Source: Puccinia triticina | Taxonomy: Eukaryota > Basidiomycota > Pucciniomycetes > Pucciniales > Pucciniaceae | Assembly (NCBI RefSeq): GCF_026914185.1 | Contig: NC_070573.1 | Span: 2,411,501-2,475,500, forward strand | Direction: 5' to 3' | Length of the DNA stretch: 64,000 bases | Part shown: piece by piece, positions 33,048 through 42,182 of the stretch | Numbering within the stretch: position 1 is the stretch's first letter | How the letters are laid out: each line of letters starts with the position of its first letter | Notes under the pieces: generated by a model | What the model was told of the DNA's origin: nothing | What the model saw: the letters and a program-made list of their open reading frames with translations, nothing else | Database searches by the model: none | Made by a program: the position numbers and the translations under genes

Positions 33048-34351
33048 ATGGTTGAGGGAGCGAACATGCAAGTAGCGGCGATGATCAGATCTTTTCGATC
33101 GATTAACCCAGATGGAAAGGCGGAGAATGACTACCAAGGTAGGGAAGATTCTGTTCTCTAGGTAATAATGGAGATTCAAGATAATAATTTTCTAATGATT
33201 GAAATCTATTATGCTATCAAGAATTGTTCAAGCAAGCAAGCAACAACTTAGAAAGACGAGTGCGCAGCCATCGTCCCCGGAAGCTGTTTGATTGCGATAA
33301 TCTATATGATCCTCCCAACAGGTTGGAACATACTATCCTGCCGGCGTTGAAAGGAAAGCTACGGTCGTTATCACTTGCTCTGAATGAATCGGACTTGCAA
33401 TCAAGTCAGTCGAAATCCTGGTATGATAGAGTTTTCGACCACTTAATAGAAATCGAAGACCTCTTGGAACAGACAGATATTTCTGTTATATCCACTTGGA
33501 GGGGCTTAGAGCCCATCCAAAAATTCCCAATCATCGTCAATCCTCCTTTCAGAGTCGAAAAACTTTTAAGTCTAGTCGAAGATCTGTTCGAACACGAACT
33601 TCGTCAATTGTTTCAGGAGTGCCAAAACTTTTTCGATCATCTTGACAGTCTTTCAAGCCCATCGACCAGAGATCCACCAACTGCCGCACAAGGAAACCTT
33701 GTCGAACAAAAGACAGTTGTGTCTGTTCGAGCGATTGATTATATCGTCCAATCTTTCCGAAAACCTTCGTTGGTGCTGGCAAAGGAACGATGGCACGACT
33801 TGGCCACAGGTTTCGATTATTTCTTTGAATTCCCTCCGGAAAGAGCAAGCTTGTATTTGGTTCAGCCCCATTGGCCCCTCCCAATGAAAGAGGTATATAT
33901 ACACAGGAACCTGATAACAATGATGACATTTCCAGCCGCAATTCCAATCATCAAATTATGTCGGACGTATTTCAACAAACTTGTGCGATCGGCCAGCAGT
34001 CACTCATTGATTTTTACTTCTCCATCCATGAATATGGAAGAGGAGCGACTGATGGAGTTGATAGAACAAACGATGAATTTTAAACAACATACATATACTT
34101 TCTTGGGGTCGTTTCAATGCTACTCGCCTTCACTCGAAAAAGCTTTGGACGAAACAAATTGTTTCGAAAGTGCGTTTGACGGATTAACATCGCCCATCTT
34201 AGAGGACTATTGGGACTCGTTGTTAGCAATTCAAGATCCACGTGTGGATCAACAAGCGATTGCCGATGCTCGACGATGGCTCAAATCTTGGAAGTCCCTG
34301 TTTTCTCTCGCCGTTCAAAATTTTGCGGAAGTTATTCGAGAGTTAATTTGA
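33048..34351 (+). CDS. Orphan protein of a putative rust-lineage family, unknown function
   Basis: Two exons, 33048-33138 and 33222-34351, give 406 residues. The first starts MVEGANMQVAAMIRSF; the 83-nt intron is GTAGGG...ATCAAG, and the junction codon is GAA. The long second exon alone has no in-frame ATG at its start, so the spliced start is needed. The protein is helical and charged, without signal peptide or membrane segment. Landmarks are EDLFEHELRQLFQECQNFFD, LAKERWHDLATGFDYFF, MKEVYIHRNLITMMTF, PIIKLCRTYFNKL, PILEDYWDSLLAIQDP and RRWLKSWKSLFSLAVQNF. A decayed paralogue is present at 37505-37848 plus 41906-42182, showing a duplicated family. I recall similar uncharacterised proteins in Puccinia, but this is from memory. 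The ORF is uninterrupted, so it is probably functional. Confidence 0.72.
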
Positions 34352-35508
34352 CTAATTCCCGCTAGCGCAAGTACTGTTGTCGAGGTGGAATTTGATGCCG
34401 ACGAAATTAGAGAGCTTCAATTGCGAGGACGGCTCGGATGACGAGGAGGGCTGATGACGAACAAGACAAATAATATGTAAGCGGACAGCAATTTTAAGCC
34501 CGCTTGTCATTCTTTTTTTGGAAAAAAATCTCAACTCCTTTTGATTTGTTGTTTGAATCTTGAGTTCAAGCTGATTAATTTATTCTTAAAACATTTCAGA
34601 ACTGCTTGTAGATGTACTTCTGAAGAGAAATACCTGGCGAAGCAGAACTGAGGAAGGCCCTAGATTTGAAATATGTCCGCTTGGAGATCTCAAAATTGGG
34701 TTCGAAATGATCCAAATTGAAACATCTTTGTGTTCACAGGTTGTCTATCTTCACTGTTCTTCATCAAAGTGCACAATATTGCATTAAATCTGAGGCCTTG
34801 ACCAATCAACTCCAGGAAATTCATTTTCTGAATCCCAAATTTACTGGATGTCTGGAGGAACAGATTTTGACGTCTGGGCCCGGGCTGGTCCTGGGGAATT
34901 TTAGAAGTCAGGAATTCAATTTATTGGTGTTGTTTGGGAGTCAGAATCATAATTTTGCCAAGATTTTTTTTTAAAAAAGCCAATACCTGCCAGCCTAACT
35001 ATGCTACTATTAGTGTAGTTTTTCACTAACTTGGTGTATTTTTCCTTTGCTATGCTATACTGTAATTGCAGTGCTTATAGTATTACAGCTACAGCTACAC
35101 AGCTTGCATGGTTTTTTTTACATATTTTTAGCTGCTAGAAAGTAGCTAAATTTAGTGGGACATCACTGTGCTATTGCTATGTTTAGTGTGAGACCGCTAT
35201 CATAGCAATTAAATAGCAACAGTTTTGCTTTTTAGTGGCTATATTTTACTTATTTTTAGCTGCTAGAAAGTAGTGTTGAGATAGTGTGTAAGCATCTTCC
35301 TATCTAGTATGCTTCTAATATATACAACCACAACTTAGCCTATATTACACATGTATATAGTCTAGTTGTTTCCCTCACTGTTATCCTTCCTCACTGAATG
35401 ATGATTATACTTTGACTCATTGTGCTTGGAATTTGTCCTTGACATCTTGTCAAACTTCTCTTAGTTTCATGTCACCCAAGTTACCCTCAACAAGTAGCTG
35501 AATTTAGC
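34352..35508. other. AT-rich intergenic DNA
   Basis: No gene. From 34980 to 35280 words such as TAGCAATTAAATAGCAACA and TTTTTAGCTGCTAGAAAGTAG recur; the first recurs beyond the MITE at 36400, marking one older repeat split by that MITE. Confidence 0.45.
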
Positions 35509-35516
35509 ACTGCACT

Positions 35517-36363
35517 TAGAGATGGGCGCAGAGAACCCGTTGCCAGTATCCACTACCCGCTGGCGGGTACCCGCTGGAGGCTCTTGGGTACCCGCCAGCG
35601 GATGCGGATGTCTGAGATTCCGGCAGAATCCAGCGGGTACCCGTGTATTCTGGCGGGTATCCGCTATCCCTAGGGTATGGGAGCTGCGGCGGTCAGCAGC
35701 CATAAAGCCATTCTATGTTGCTGTTGATTGGGGGGAGTCGCTCCCGGTTGACAGCAACATAAAGTAGTCAACCGGGATGAGTCCTTCCCGGTCAACAGGG
35801 TATTGAGCAGTTGACCAGGAGAAATCCCTCCCGGTTGACAACTAGACATACCAGTCAACCGCGAGGAATCCTTCCCGGTTGATGACTATACACACCAGTC
35901 AACCGGGAGGAATCCCTGCCAGTCAACAGGTATTTCTAGTTGTCAACCAGGATGAGTCCTTCCCAGTCAACAGGCATATGTATCAAGCAGTTGACCAGGA
36001 GAAATCCCTCCCGGTTGACAACTAGACATACCAGTCAACCGGGAGGAATCCCTCCCGGTCAACAACTATACACACCAGTCAACTGGGAGGAATCCCTCCT
36101 GGTCAACAGTCATATTGAGCAGTTGACCGGGAGGTGTCCCTCCCGGTTGACAGCCATATGGAGCAGTCGGCAGGGAGAAGTGCCTCCCGGTTGACTGACA
36201 TATTTATGCAGCAGTCAACCAGTAAGCACGTTTTGAGGGGCGGGTATCCGAAGATACCTGCGCGGGTATCCCCCCAGGCACGCGGGTACCCGCTGTCGGA
36301 TGCAGATGCCAGGAAATGGCTAAAATTGGCCGCGGGTACCCGGATGCAAAGCGCTCATCTCTA
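35517..36363. mobile_element. hAT-type MITE carrying a CCGGGAGG palindromic array
   Basis: Ends TAGAGATGGGCGC and GCGCTCATCTCTA are inverted repeats of the TAGAGATG type common in hAT elements. The 8-base flanks are ACTGCACT (35509-35516) and ACTGCGCT (36364-36371), one mismatch. Subterminal zones hold GCGGGTACCCGC palindromes on each side (35560-35670; 36240-36350), as in the full-length hAT element at 25878-29191. The middle is a palindromic array. No coding capacity. Confidence 0.87.
35720..36215. repeat. CCGGGAGG-type palindromic array (second locus)
   Basis: Units of about 45 bases pair CAGTCAACCGGGAGG with CCTCCCGGTTGAC around an AATC core. Spacers such as AACTATACACAC or AACTAGACATAC separate them. 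About ten units are visible with progressive divergence. Same family as 6590-7050, which has GTCGTC in place of GTCAAC. Confidence 0.88.
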
Positions 36364-36779
36364 ACTGCGCTACAGCTATGTTTAGCATGAGACTGCTATT
36401 ATAGCAATTAAATAGCAACCTTTTTTGCTTTTTAGAACAATTGGCAAGTAATAAAACTTGAGCACCTACTTGATATCTGCACTATTGATGTAGGTCAAAT
36501 ATGGGCTGGAGTCTCATCACCTCCAACGGTGCTAATGCTGCGCTAAGCTGTGCATGTAGTGATAGATTGTGTGACTGAGTTGCACCAAGATTTGGGCTTC
36601 TGTATCTCAACTGCTAGCAGTTTCTACAGTTTTTCTTGTAGTGAATTACTTGATGGGAAGTGACATGATACAGCTTTGGTTTCTGCTCAAGTGCTGCTCC
36701 CAAGTCAGTTCCACTAGCACATGTAGAGCTTTCAGGACTGCACCAGAGCACTGAATGTGGTAAAGTCAGCTGATTTGTC
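36364..36779. other. Intergenic
   Basis: Continuation of the older AT-rich repeat seen before the MITE (TAGCAATTAAATAGCAACC at 36400), then unremarkable sequence. No gene. Confidence 0.35.
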
Positions 36780-37505
36780 CCAGGAAAAACTGATTCTCAG
36801 CCAAATCTGAGCAGTGAGCATTGTTTGAGCCTGGGCCAAAGCTGAGCATTGGCTGGTCAAAGCCTGATATAAAGTCAAGCATCATCTGGACCAAGAATAT
36901 TCCAAATCTGAGAATTAGCTGAGCCAAAAATGGACCAAAGTTGAGAATCAGCTTGGCTAAGGCTGTTCCAGAGCTTGAAATCAGCTGGGAAAAGACTGTC
37001 TCAAAGCTTAACATCAGCTCATCCAATAATTTTCCAAAGCTGAGCATCAGCTGAGTCAGTACTGGTCCAAATCTGAGCATTGGCTGAGCCAAGTCTGTTC
37101 CAAAGCTAAGCATCAGGTTTTACAAGACTATTAAAAATTTGTGCATCTGCTGAGCCAAGGCTGGTCCAAAACTGAGAATCAGCTGGTACAGGAGTGGTCT
37201 GAAGCTGAGCATCAGCTGGGTCAAGGTTGATCCAAAATGGAGCATCAGATGTGCCAATACTGTTCCAAAGCTGAGAAATAGCTGGTCCAATTCTAGTCAA
37301 AATTTCAGTTTAAACTGAGCCAATACTGGTTTAAAGCTGAGAATCAGTGGTTCAAGGACTGTTTCAAAGCTGAGCATGAGCCAGGCACCAAAGCTGAGCA
37401 TGAGCTGGGCACCAAAGATGAGAATGAGCTGCAATCCAAAGCTGAAAATGAGCTGCAAGCCAAAGCTGGGCATCATATGAAAGCCAAAGCTGAGCATCAG
37501 CTTAC
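36780..37505. repeat. ~42-bp imperfect minisatellite
   Basis: Units resembling CCAAAGCTGAGCATCAGCTG followed by a variable GGCCAAG-ACTG connector repeat at about 42-45 bases over 0.7 kb. On the minus strand they translate as repeats of a LMLSFG-x-x-LAQ motif, but frames break and I do not treat them as a gene. Similar GCTGAGCAGCAGCTT units form part of the arms of the element at 30684-32556. Confidence 0.8.
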
Positions 37506-37848
37506 CAGAGATGAGGATTAGTTTGGCCCAACCAAAAACTGAGGAGCTCCTTTGGAAATTCTGGAAGGTTTGTAGATGGTGGGTACTGGGTCCGGTTAAC
37601 ACAAATTAGCCCAACAGAATGAAACATCTCTTTATACAGAGTGAAATAAATAAGAATCAAGTCCTTCCAAGCTGCAATTCCAATCATCAAGTTAAGATGC
37701 ACATACTTCCTCAAACTTTTGAAACTAAAACACAGTCAGTCTTTATTGTTAATGTTTACCCGCCCCAGCTAGAGATACATGAGGATCAATTGTTGGATTT
37801 GATCAAAGAAACAAAGTGTAATGGTGACAATATATTCATACCAATTTA
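37505..37848 (+). pseudogene. Decayed paralogue of the orphan gene, 5' segment
   Basis: This segment aligns with the 33048-34351 gene. The clearest parts are MKHLFIQSEINKNQVLP against MKEVYIHRNLITMMTF, and AAIPIIKLRCTYFLKLLK (another frame) against AAIPIIKLCRTYFNKLVR. It then continues into EIHEDQLLDLIKETKCN against NMEEERLMELIEQTMN. At least two frameshifts and one stop are present. It ends abruptly at 37848 where a MITE begins; the homologous sequence resumes near 41906. Confidence 0.75.
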
Positions 37849-38234
37849 GGCCCCGTTTGGAGCCAATATAAATATAGGTGACATGATCATTTGTAAATTC
37901 AATAAAAAATACAAAACTCAACATAAAGAATCCAATTTTTTTTTGTAGGAAACCTACAGTACTGGTCTCATCAACTATGAAGTCAGATTTAACTGAATCA
38001 GCCATCTTCAGCACCATAATACCATTATATTGCTTTGTTTTGGTCAAAAGCAATATAATGGTACTACAGTACTGAATATGGCTGAATCAGTTGAATCTGA
38101 CTTCATAATTGAAGAGACCAGTATTTTAGGTTGCCTAGAAAAAATATTTGGAGGCTTTATGTTGAATTTTGTAGTTTTCATTGAATTAACCAATGATTAT
38201 ATCACCTATATTTATATTGGCTCCAAACAAAGCC
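37849..38234. mobile_element. 386-bp Tourist/PIF-Harbinger-like MITE
   Basis: Ends GGCCCCGTTTGGAGCC and GGCTCCAAACAAAGCC are inverted. The arms pair over about 180 bases (AATATAAATATAGGTGA and its complement). TTA flanks both sides (37846-37848, 38235-38237), the normal PIF/Harbinger target. The hairpin turn is near 38040 (GCTTTGTTTTGGTCAAAAGC). It sits at the exact breakpoint of the decayed paralogue. Confidence 0.88.
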
Positions 38235-38409
38235 TTACTTTGCGCACCGAGGGAAACTTGTTGTGCACAGGAATTTCTGTTGACTCAATGTCATGTGACC
38301 TTGGGCCCCCCTCCCTGCGCGCCACCAGCTTGCCCCAAAAAACTATCCACACACAGGGGGTGCTGTGCAGTGACAGGTGGCCAGGCTGAGACACTACGAC
38401 CATCCAAAA

Positions 38410-38868
38410 TCCCCTTGATGACTGTAATAGACCGTTCAGCAGGAGTTTACATCCCTGCTGATGACCAGAGTAGACCGGTCTTTGAGAGGACACATCCCCC
38501 TGGATGACCGGTGCAGACCACTCATTGAGAGGCTACATTCCTCTTGATGATCGGAATAGACTGGTCATCAGGAGGTTACATCCCTGCCAATGACCGGTCT
38601 ACTCTGGTCATCAAGAGGTTACATCCCTGCCAATGACCGGTCTACTCTGGTCATATAGAGGATACATCTCTCTCAATGACTGGCATTCCGGTCATCAAGA
38701 GGATGCATCCCTCTCAATGACCGGCATAGACCTTTCATCAAGAGGCTACATCTCTCTCAATGACCGGCATTCCAGTCATCAAGAAGACACATCCCTCATA
38801 GAACGGTCATCAAGAGGCTACATCCCTCTCAATGACCGGAATAGACCAGTCGTCAAGAGGCTACGTTG
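38410..38868. repeat. ACCGGTCAT-type palindromic array (third locus, part 1)
   Basis: Units pair AATGACCGG and CCGGTCATCAAGAGG with TACATCCCTCT connectors and short GCAT, AATAGA or TCTACT cores. Hairpins are shorter and more diverged than at 7-8 kb. Confidence 0.85.
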
Positions 38869-39299
38869 AGGGACTCCTGTCCGTGCTAGGCGGTGGCAGT
38901 CAGTTGAGGGGATGTTTGCTGTTTAGGCTGCCCTCAAGGTTGGTGGTCCGTGAAGATGAGCGCTGGAAAGAGGGGATCTGGGATAGCTTTGTGGTTGTGG
39001 GGGTGGTTTTGAGATGTTTGCTGGGGTGTTGGATCCTCGGCAGCGGTTGTTTGTTTTGAGAGGTTGCAAGATGTGATCTTAAGGACGAGGAAAGAAGGGA
39101 TCTGAAACTCTGGATGAAAGGTGATTGGCGGGCAGAGCCCAAAAGTTTGAACTCTGAAGATATGATCTATAAACTCTTGATGGTCCGTATTCTGGGGATT
39201 AGAATGCCATGGCCACCCATCATCCAAGTTTGAGCTAAACTTGGACTCCGGGTGACATGTCACATACATTTCATCACATCCTCCGCGCGCTACACGCGC

Positions 39300-39660
39300 A
39301 CACACTCACAACAACAAGAGAAGCAGGAGAAAAGAAAACAACACAAGGAAAGAAAACAAAGGAAAGCACAGTGTGATGAGGCAGAAAGAAAAGATCCAGA
39401 GAGAAGAAAGGAAGAAAGGAAAAGAAGAGACAGAAAACACTCAAGACAGACAAACCAAACAGCAAGGGAAAGAAACCAGAAACAACGAAGGGAATAAAAC
39501 CACAGCAGCCGCTGTGTTAGGACCAAGAAAGCTGAAGAAGAATGGGGGACTGAGAAGGAGTGGGAATGGAAAGGTGGAAGGAAGGAAAAATGAGGGAGGG
39601 GGAAGAGATCTTGAAGGAGGAGGAGTTGAAGATGAGAAGGTGATGGAAAGGAATCTTGAG
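39300..39660 (+). repeat. Purine-rich (AG) tract
   Basis: About 350 bases of almost uninterrupted A and G on the plus strand (AAGGAAAGAAAACAAAGGAA and similar), ending near GATGAGAAGGTGATGG. It forms low-complexity ORFs rich in Lys/Glu/Arg that I reject as genes. Such tracts can form triplex DNA. Confidence 0.7.
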
Positions 39661-39753
39661 GTTTGGGTTCTTGATGCCTTGATGATGAGGTCTTGAGGAT
39701 CCTGGCAGCGGTGATGATACTGACTAGCTGGCCACAAGAGGGGCCACCACAAC

Positions 39754-40309
39754 GTCCCTCTCAATGACTGGAATAGACCGGTCATCAAGAGGCTACATCC
39801 CTCTTGATGACCAGAATAGAATGGTCATTGAGAGGCTACATCCTTCTTGATAACTGGAAGACCAGTCATTGAGAGGCTACATCCCTCTTGATGACCGGAA
39901 TAGACCATTCATTGGGAGGTTACGTCCCTCCCAATGACCGCAGTAGACCGGTCATTGAGAGGATACATCTCTCTCAATGACTGCCATCCCGGTCATCAAG
40001 AGGCTACACCCCTCTCGATGAATGGAATAGACCAGTAATCAAGAGGCTACATCCCTCCCAAGACTGGTCATCAAGAGGGATGAGAGGACACATTCCTCTC
40101 AATGACCAGTACAAACCGGTCATCAAGAGTGTGCCCTTCAAGATGGCACATCATCATTGAGAGGGTGATGCTCTGGATGAAACACCCTCTTGATGACTGG
40201 TCTGTCATCAATCTCAATGACCAGTCTACCCTGTTCATTGGCAGGGATGTAACCTCCCAATGACCAGTCTATTCAGGTAATTGAGAGGAATGTATCCTCT
40301 TGATGACCG
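39754..40309. repeat. ACCGGTCAT-type palindromic array (third locus, part 2)
   Basis: Same unit type as part 1, interrupted at 40309 by an LTR-like insertion and resuming at 40531. Shorter GACCAGTC variants predominate. Confidence 0.85.
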
Positions 40310-40530
40310 TGTAAGGGTTCTGGGAACCCTCACTAGATGGGTCGGAGAGAAAAGGGGCCAAAGGCAAGTATTGTGAGTTTGTCAAGGAGAAACAAGAAGA
40401 AGGAAAAACCTAGGTAGAAGACCAGCTTGAGAAGAAGAGAAGATAAGTCAAGTACTACAAGCTTTATAGAGAATCCTACAGTGTAATTGTGTATGTGTGT
40501 TCTAGCTTCAGTAAGGGTGAAGACCTTACA
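40310..40530. mobile_element. 221-bp solo-LTR-like insertion in the array
   Basis: Begins TGTAAGGGTT and ends AAGACCTTACA, so TG...CA with a 7-base inverted terminus. Flanks are GACCG (40305-40309) and GACGG (40531-40535), a probable 5-bp duplication with one change. The array sequence resumes on the right. No coding content. Confidence 0.65.
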
Positions 40531-40587
40531 GACGGTTCTATACCAGTCATTGAGAGGGATGTGTCCTCTTGATGACCGGAATGCCAG

Positions 40588-41576
40588 TGTGGTATACGGA
40601 AATGTGAAAAATCAAAATTTCTTTCTCACACATATAATTACCCATACTAGGCCTCAAGATCCCCCCAAATAGACCCCAGGAATGGATTCTAAGGCCAATT
40701 TCACCCTTATTCACCACAAGAGGTGTCACTCAAGCCCCGCTGGATTGGAAGTTACACCTCTTTGGACCCCACCAAACACCTATCACATGTTCAACACACC
40801 CAGCCACCAGCCTTTCACCAGCCTCAGTCAAGGATCAAAGAATTATGCTTATACATATCACATGATAAAAACATACATCTCCCTGTCAGACTACATTTAT
40901 TACATAGTATCAACTACTCTTCTATTTCCATACTATGACATCATCTTACACTGGGTCTGCAGCCTCAGACTTCATTTACGCACTCACTGCATATTTATGA
41001 CACTTCATGCAGCCTACTGTCACTTCCTGTCACTTTCATGCAGCACCAATGCAGCCTTCTGACATCCTTTATGTACCCCTGACATGTTATGACATCATTT
41101 TTACATTGTAACTACTGCCACCAGCTAAAATGCCTCATACCCCCTGTCTAGAATAGCTGAAACCCTAACCTAGGAGCCCCCCTCAGAGGGGGAGCTAAAA
41201 TATCTCACATTTGTCTATAAAAGGAGCTCCTCCTCTACCCAGTTCTCTTCTCCTCAGTTCAGTACTCACCAGTTATTTACATACCACCCTCACACCTACC
41301 CTTACCACAATACAACCCTTATATTTGCAAATAACCACTGAAATCACTCTCAATTCTCACATACCCTACAAACCCTCATATAGTGGAAATCTAACCATTA
41401 TACTGTGTCAATCAAACAAACTCATCTTGAGCCAACCACTCCTATCACTTGAATAAAAAGCTTGCCAAGCCTAGCTTGGTGGGTCTTAGCTGATAGCCAG
41501 AAGGGCAGAGTTTGCACCTCCATAATCCCCTTCACCATTCAGAAAAAGGTTCTCATTACCACTTTTGAGTCTTACA
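40588..41576 (+). mobile_element. ~1-kb solo-LTR-like insertion with promoter features
   Basis: A block without array units lies between array fragments, starting near TGTGGTATACGG and ending GAGTCTTACA (TG...CA). It contains a TATAAAA box at 41216-41222 followed by a pyrimidine-rich CCTCCTCTACCCAGTTCTC stretch, and an AATAAA signal near 41453, as expected for the promoter and polyadenylation parts of an LTR. Flanking 5-mers do not match clearly, so the ends are tentative. Confidence 0.5.
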
Positions 41577-41740
41577 CCGGTCATTGAGAGAGATGTATCC
41601 TCTCAATGACCGGTCTATTCTTGTCATTGAGAGAGATGTATCCTCTTGATTACCGGTCTATTCTGGTCATCAAGAGGGATGTGGCCTCTGGATGACCGGT
41701 TGGTGCCAGTAATTGAGGGGATTGACTCCTCCAGATGGCC
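41577..41740. repeat. ACCGGTCAT-type palindromic array (third locus, part 3)
   Basis: Four to five further units (CCGGTCATTGAGAG, TCTCAATGACCGG and variants) between the LTR-like block and the right arm of the carrier element. Confidence 0.82.
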
Positions 41741-41905
41741 GGATCAGTGTCTCAACCCGGCCACCTGTGACCGCACGGCACCCCTGTGTGCAGATAGATT
41801 TTTGGGGGGAGCTGGTGGCGCACACCAAGGGGGGGCCAACATCACGTGACATTGAGTCAACATGAATTCCTGTGCGCAATGAGTTTCCCTCTGTGTGAGA
41901 ATTAA

Positions 41906-42182
41906 ATATGTATTTATATTTGAGGATACAAGCAGCTCTCCATTGCATGGAATCAAAAGTGTTTTACAGGCAACAGCCCATTTTAAAAGTGACCTGGACA
42001 GACAAATTGTGCCTATCCTGGAGGTCTATTGGGACTCATTGTTAGCAAGTAAAAAAGATCCACAGGGTGAAAATCAAGTGATTGCCCATGCTTTTCAATG
42101 GATCAAAAATTGGAAGTCAATGTTTTCTATGATGACTCATCATTACATCAAATTTATGAGCTGTGATGACATGCAGCTCTAG
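41906..42182 (+). pseudogene. Decayed paralogue of the orphan gene, 3' segment
   Basis: In one frame the segment reads YVFIFEDTSSSPLHG, then RQIVPILEVYWDSLLASK and AFQWIKNWKSMFS. It matches YTFLGSFQCYSPSLE, SPILEDYWDSLLAIQ and RRWLKSWKSLFS of the intact gene and picks up where the 5' segment stops. Together they show one gene copy split by about 4 kb of nested elements. Confidence 0.8.

Larger units (their letters stand above)
38238..41905. mobile_element. 3.7-kb long-armed TIR element with palindromic arrays
   Basis: The left arm (38240-38400) from GCGCACCGAGGGAAACTTG through CAGGAATTTCTGTTGACTC to GGTGGCCAGGCTGAGACACT is matched in reverse by the right arm (41735-41905). Pairing extends for ~165 bases with moderate divergence. 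Inside are ACCGGTCAT-type arrays at both ends and in the middle, two LTR-like insertions and a purine-rich tract. No transposase. Exact ends and duplication could not be fixed; the left end abuts the MITE's TTA. Confidence 0.72.

Noticed and set aside
36766..37113. Minus-strand ORF with LMLSFG repeats
   Set aside because: It is the ~42-bp minisatellite read in one frame; frames break repeatedly along the array.
39250..39700. Lys/Glu/Arg-rich ORFs of about 80-107 codons
   Set aside because: They are translations of a purine-only tract within a transposon; composition alone explains them.
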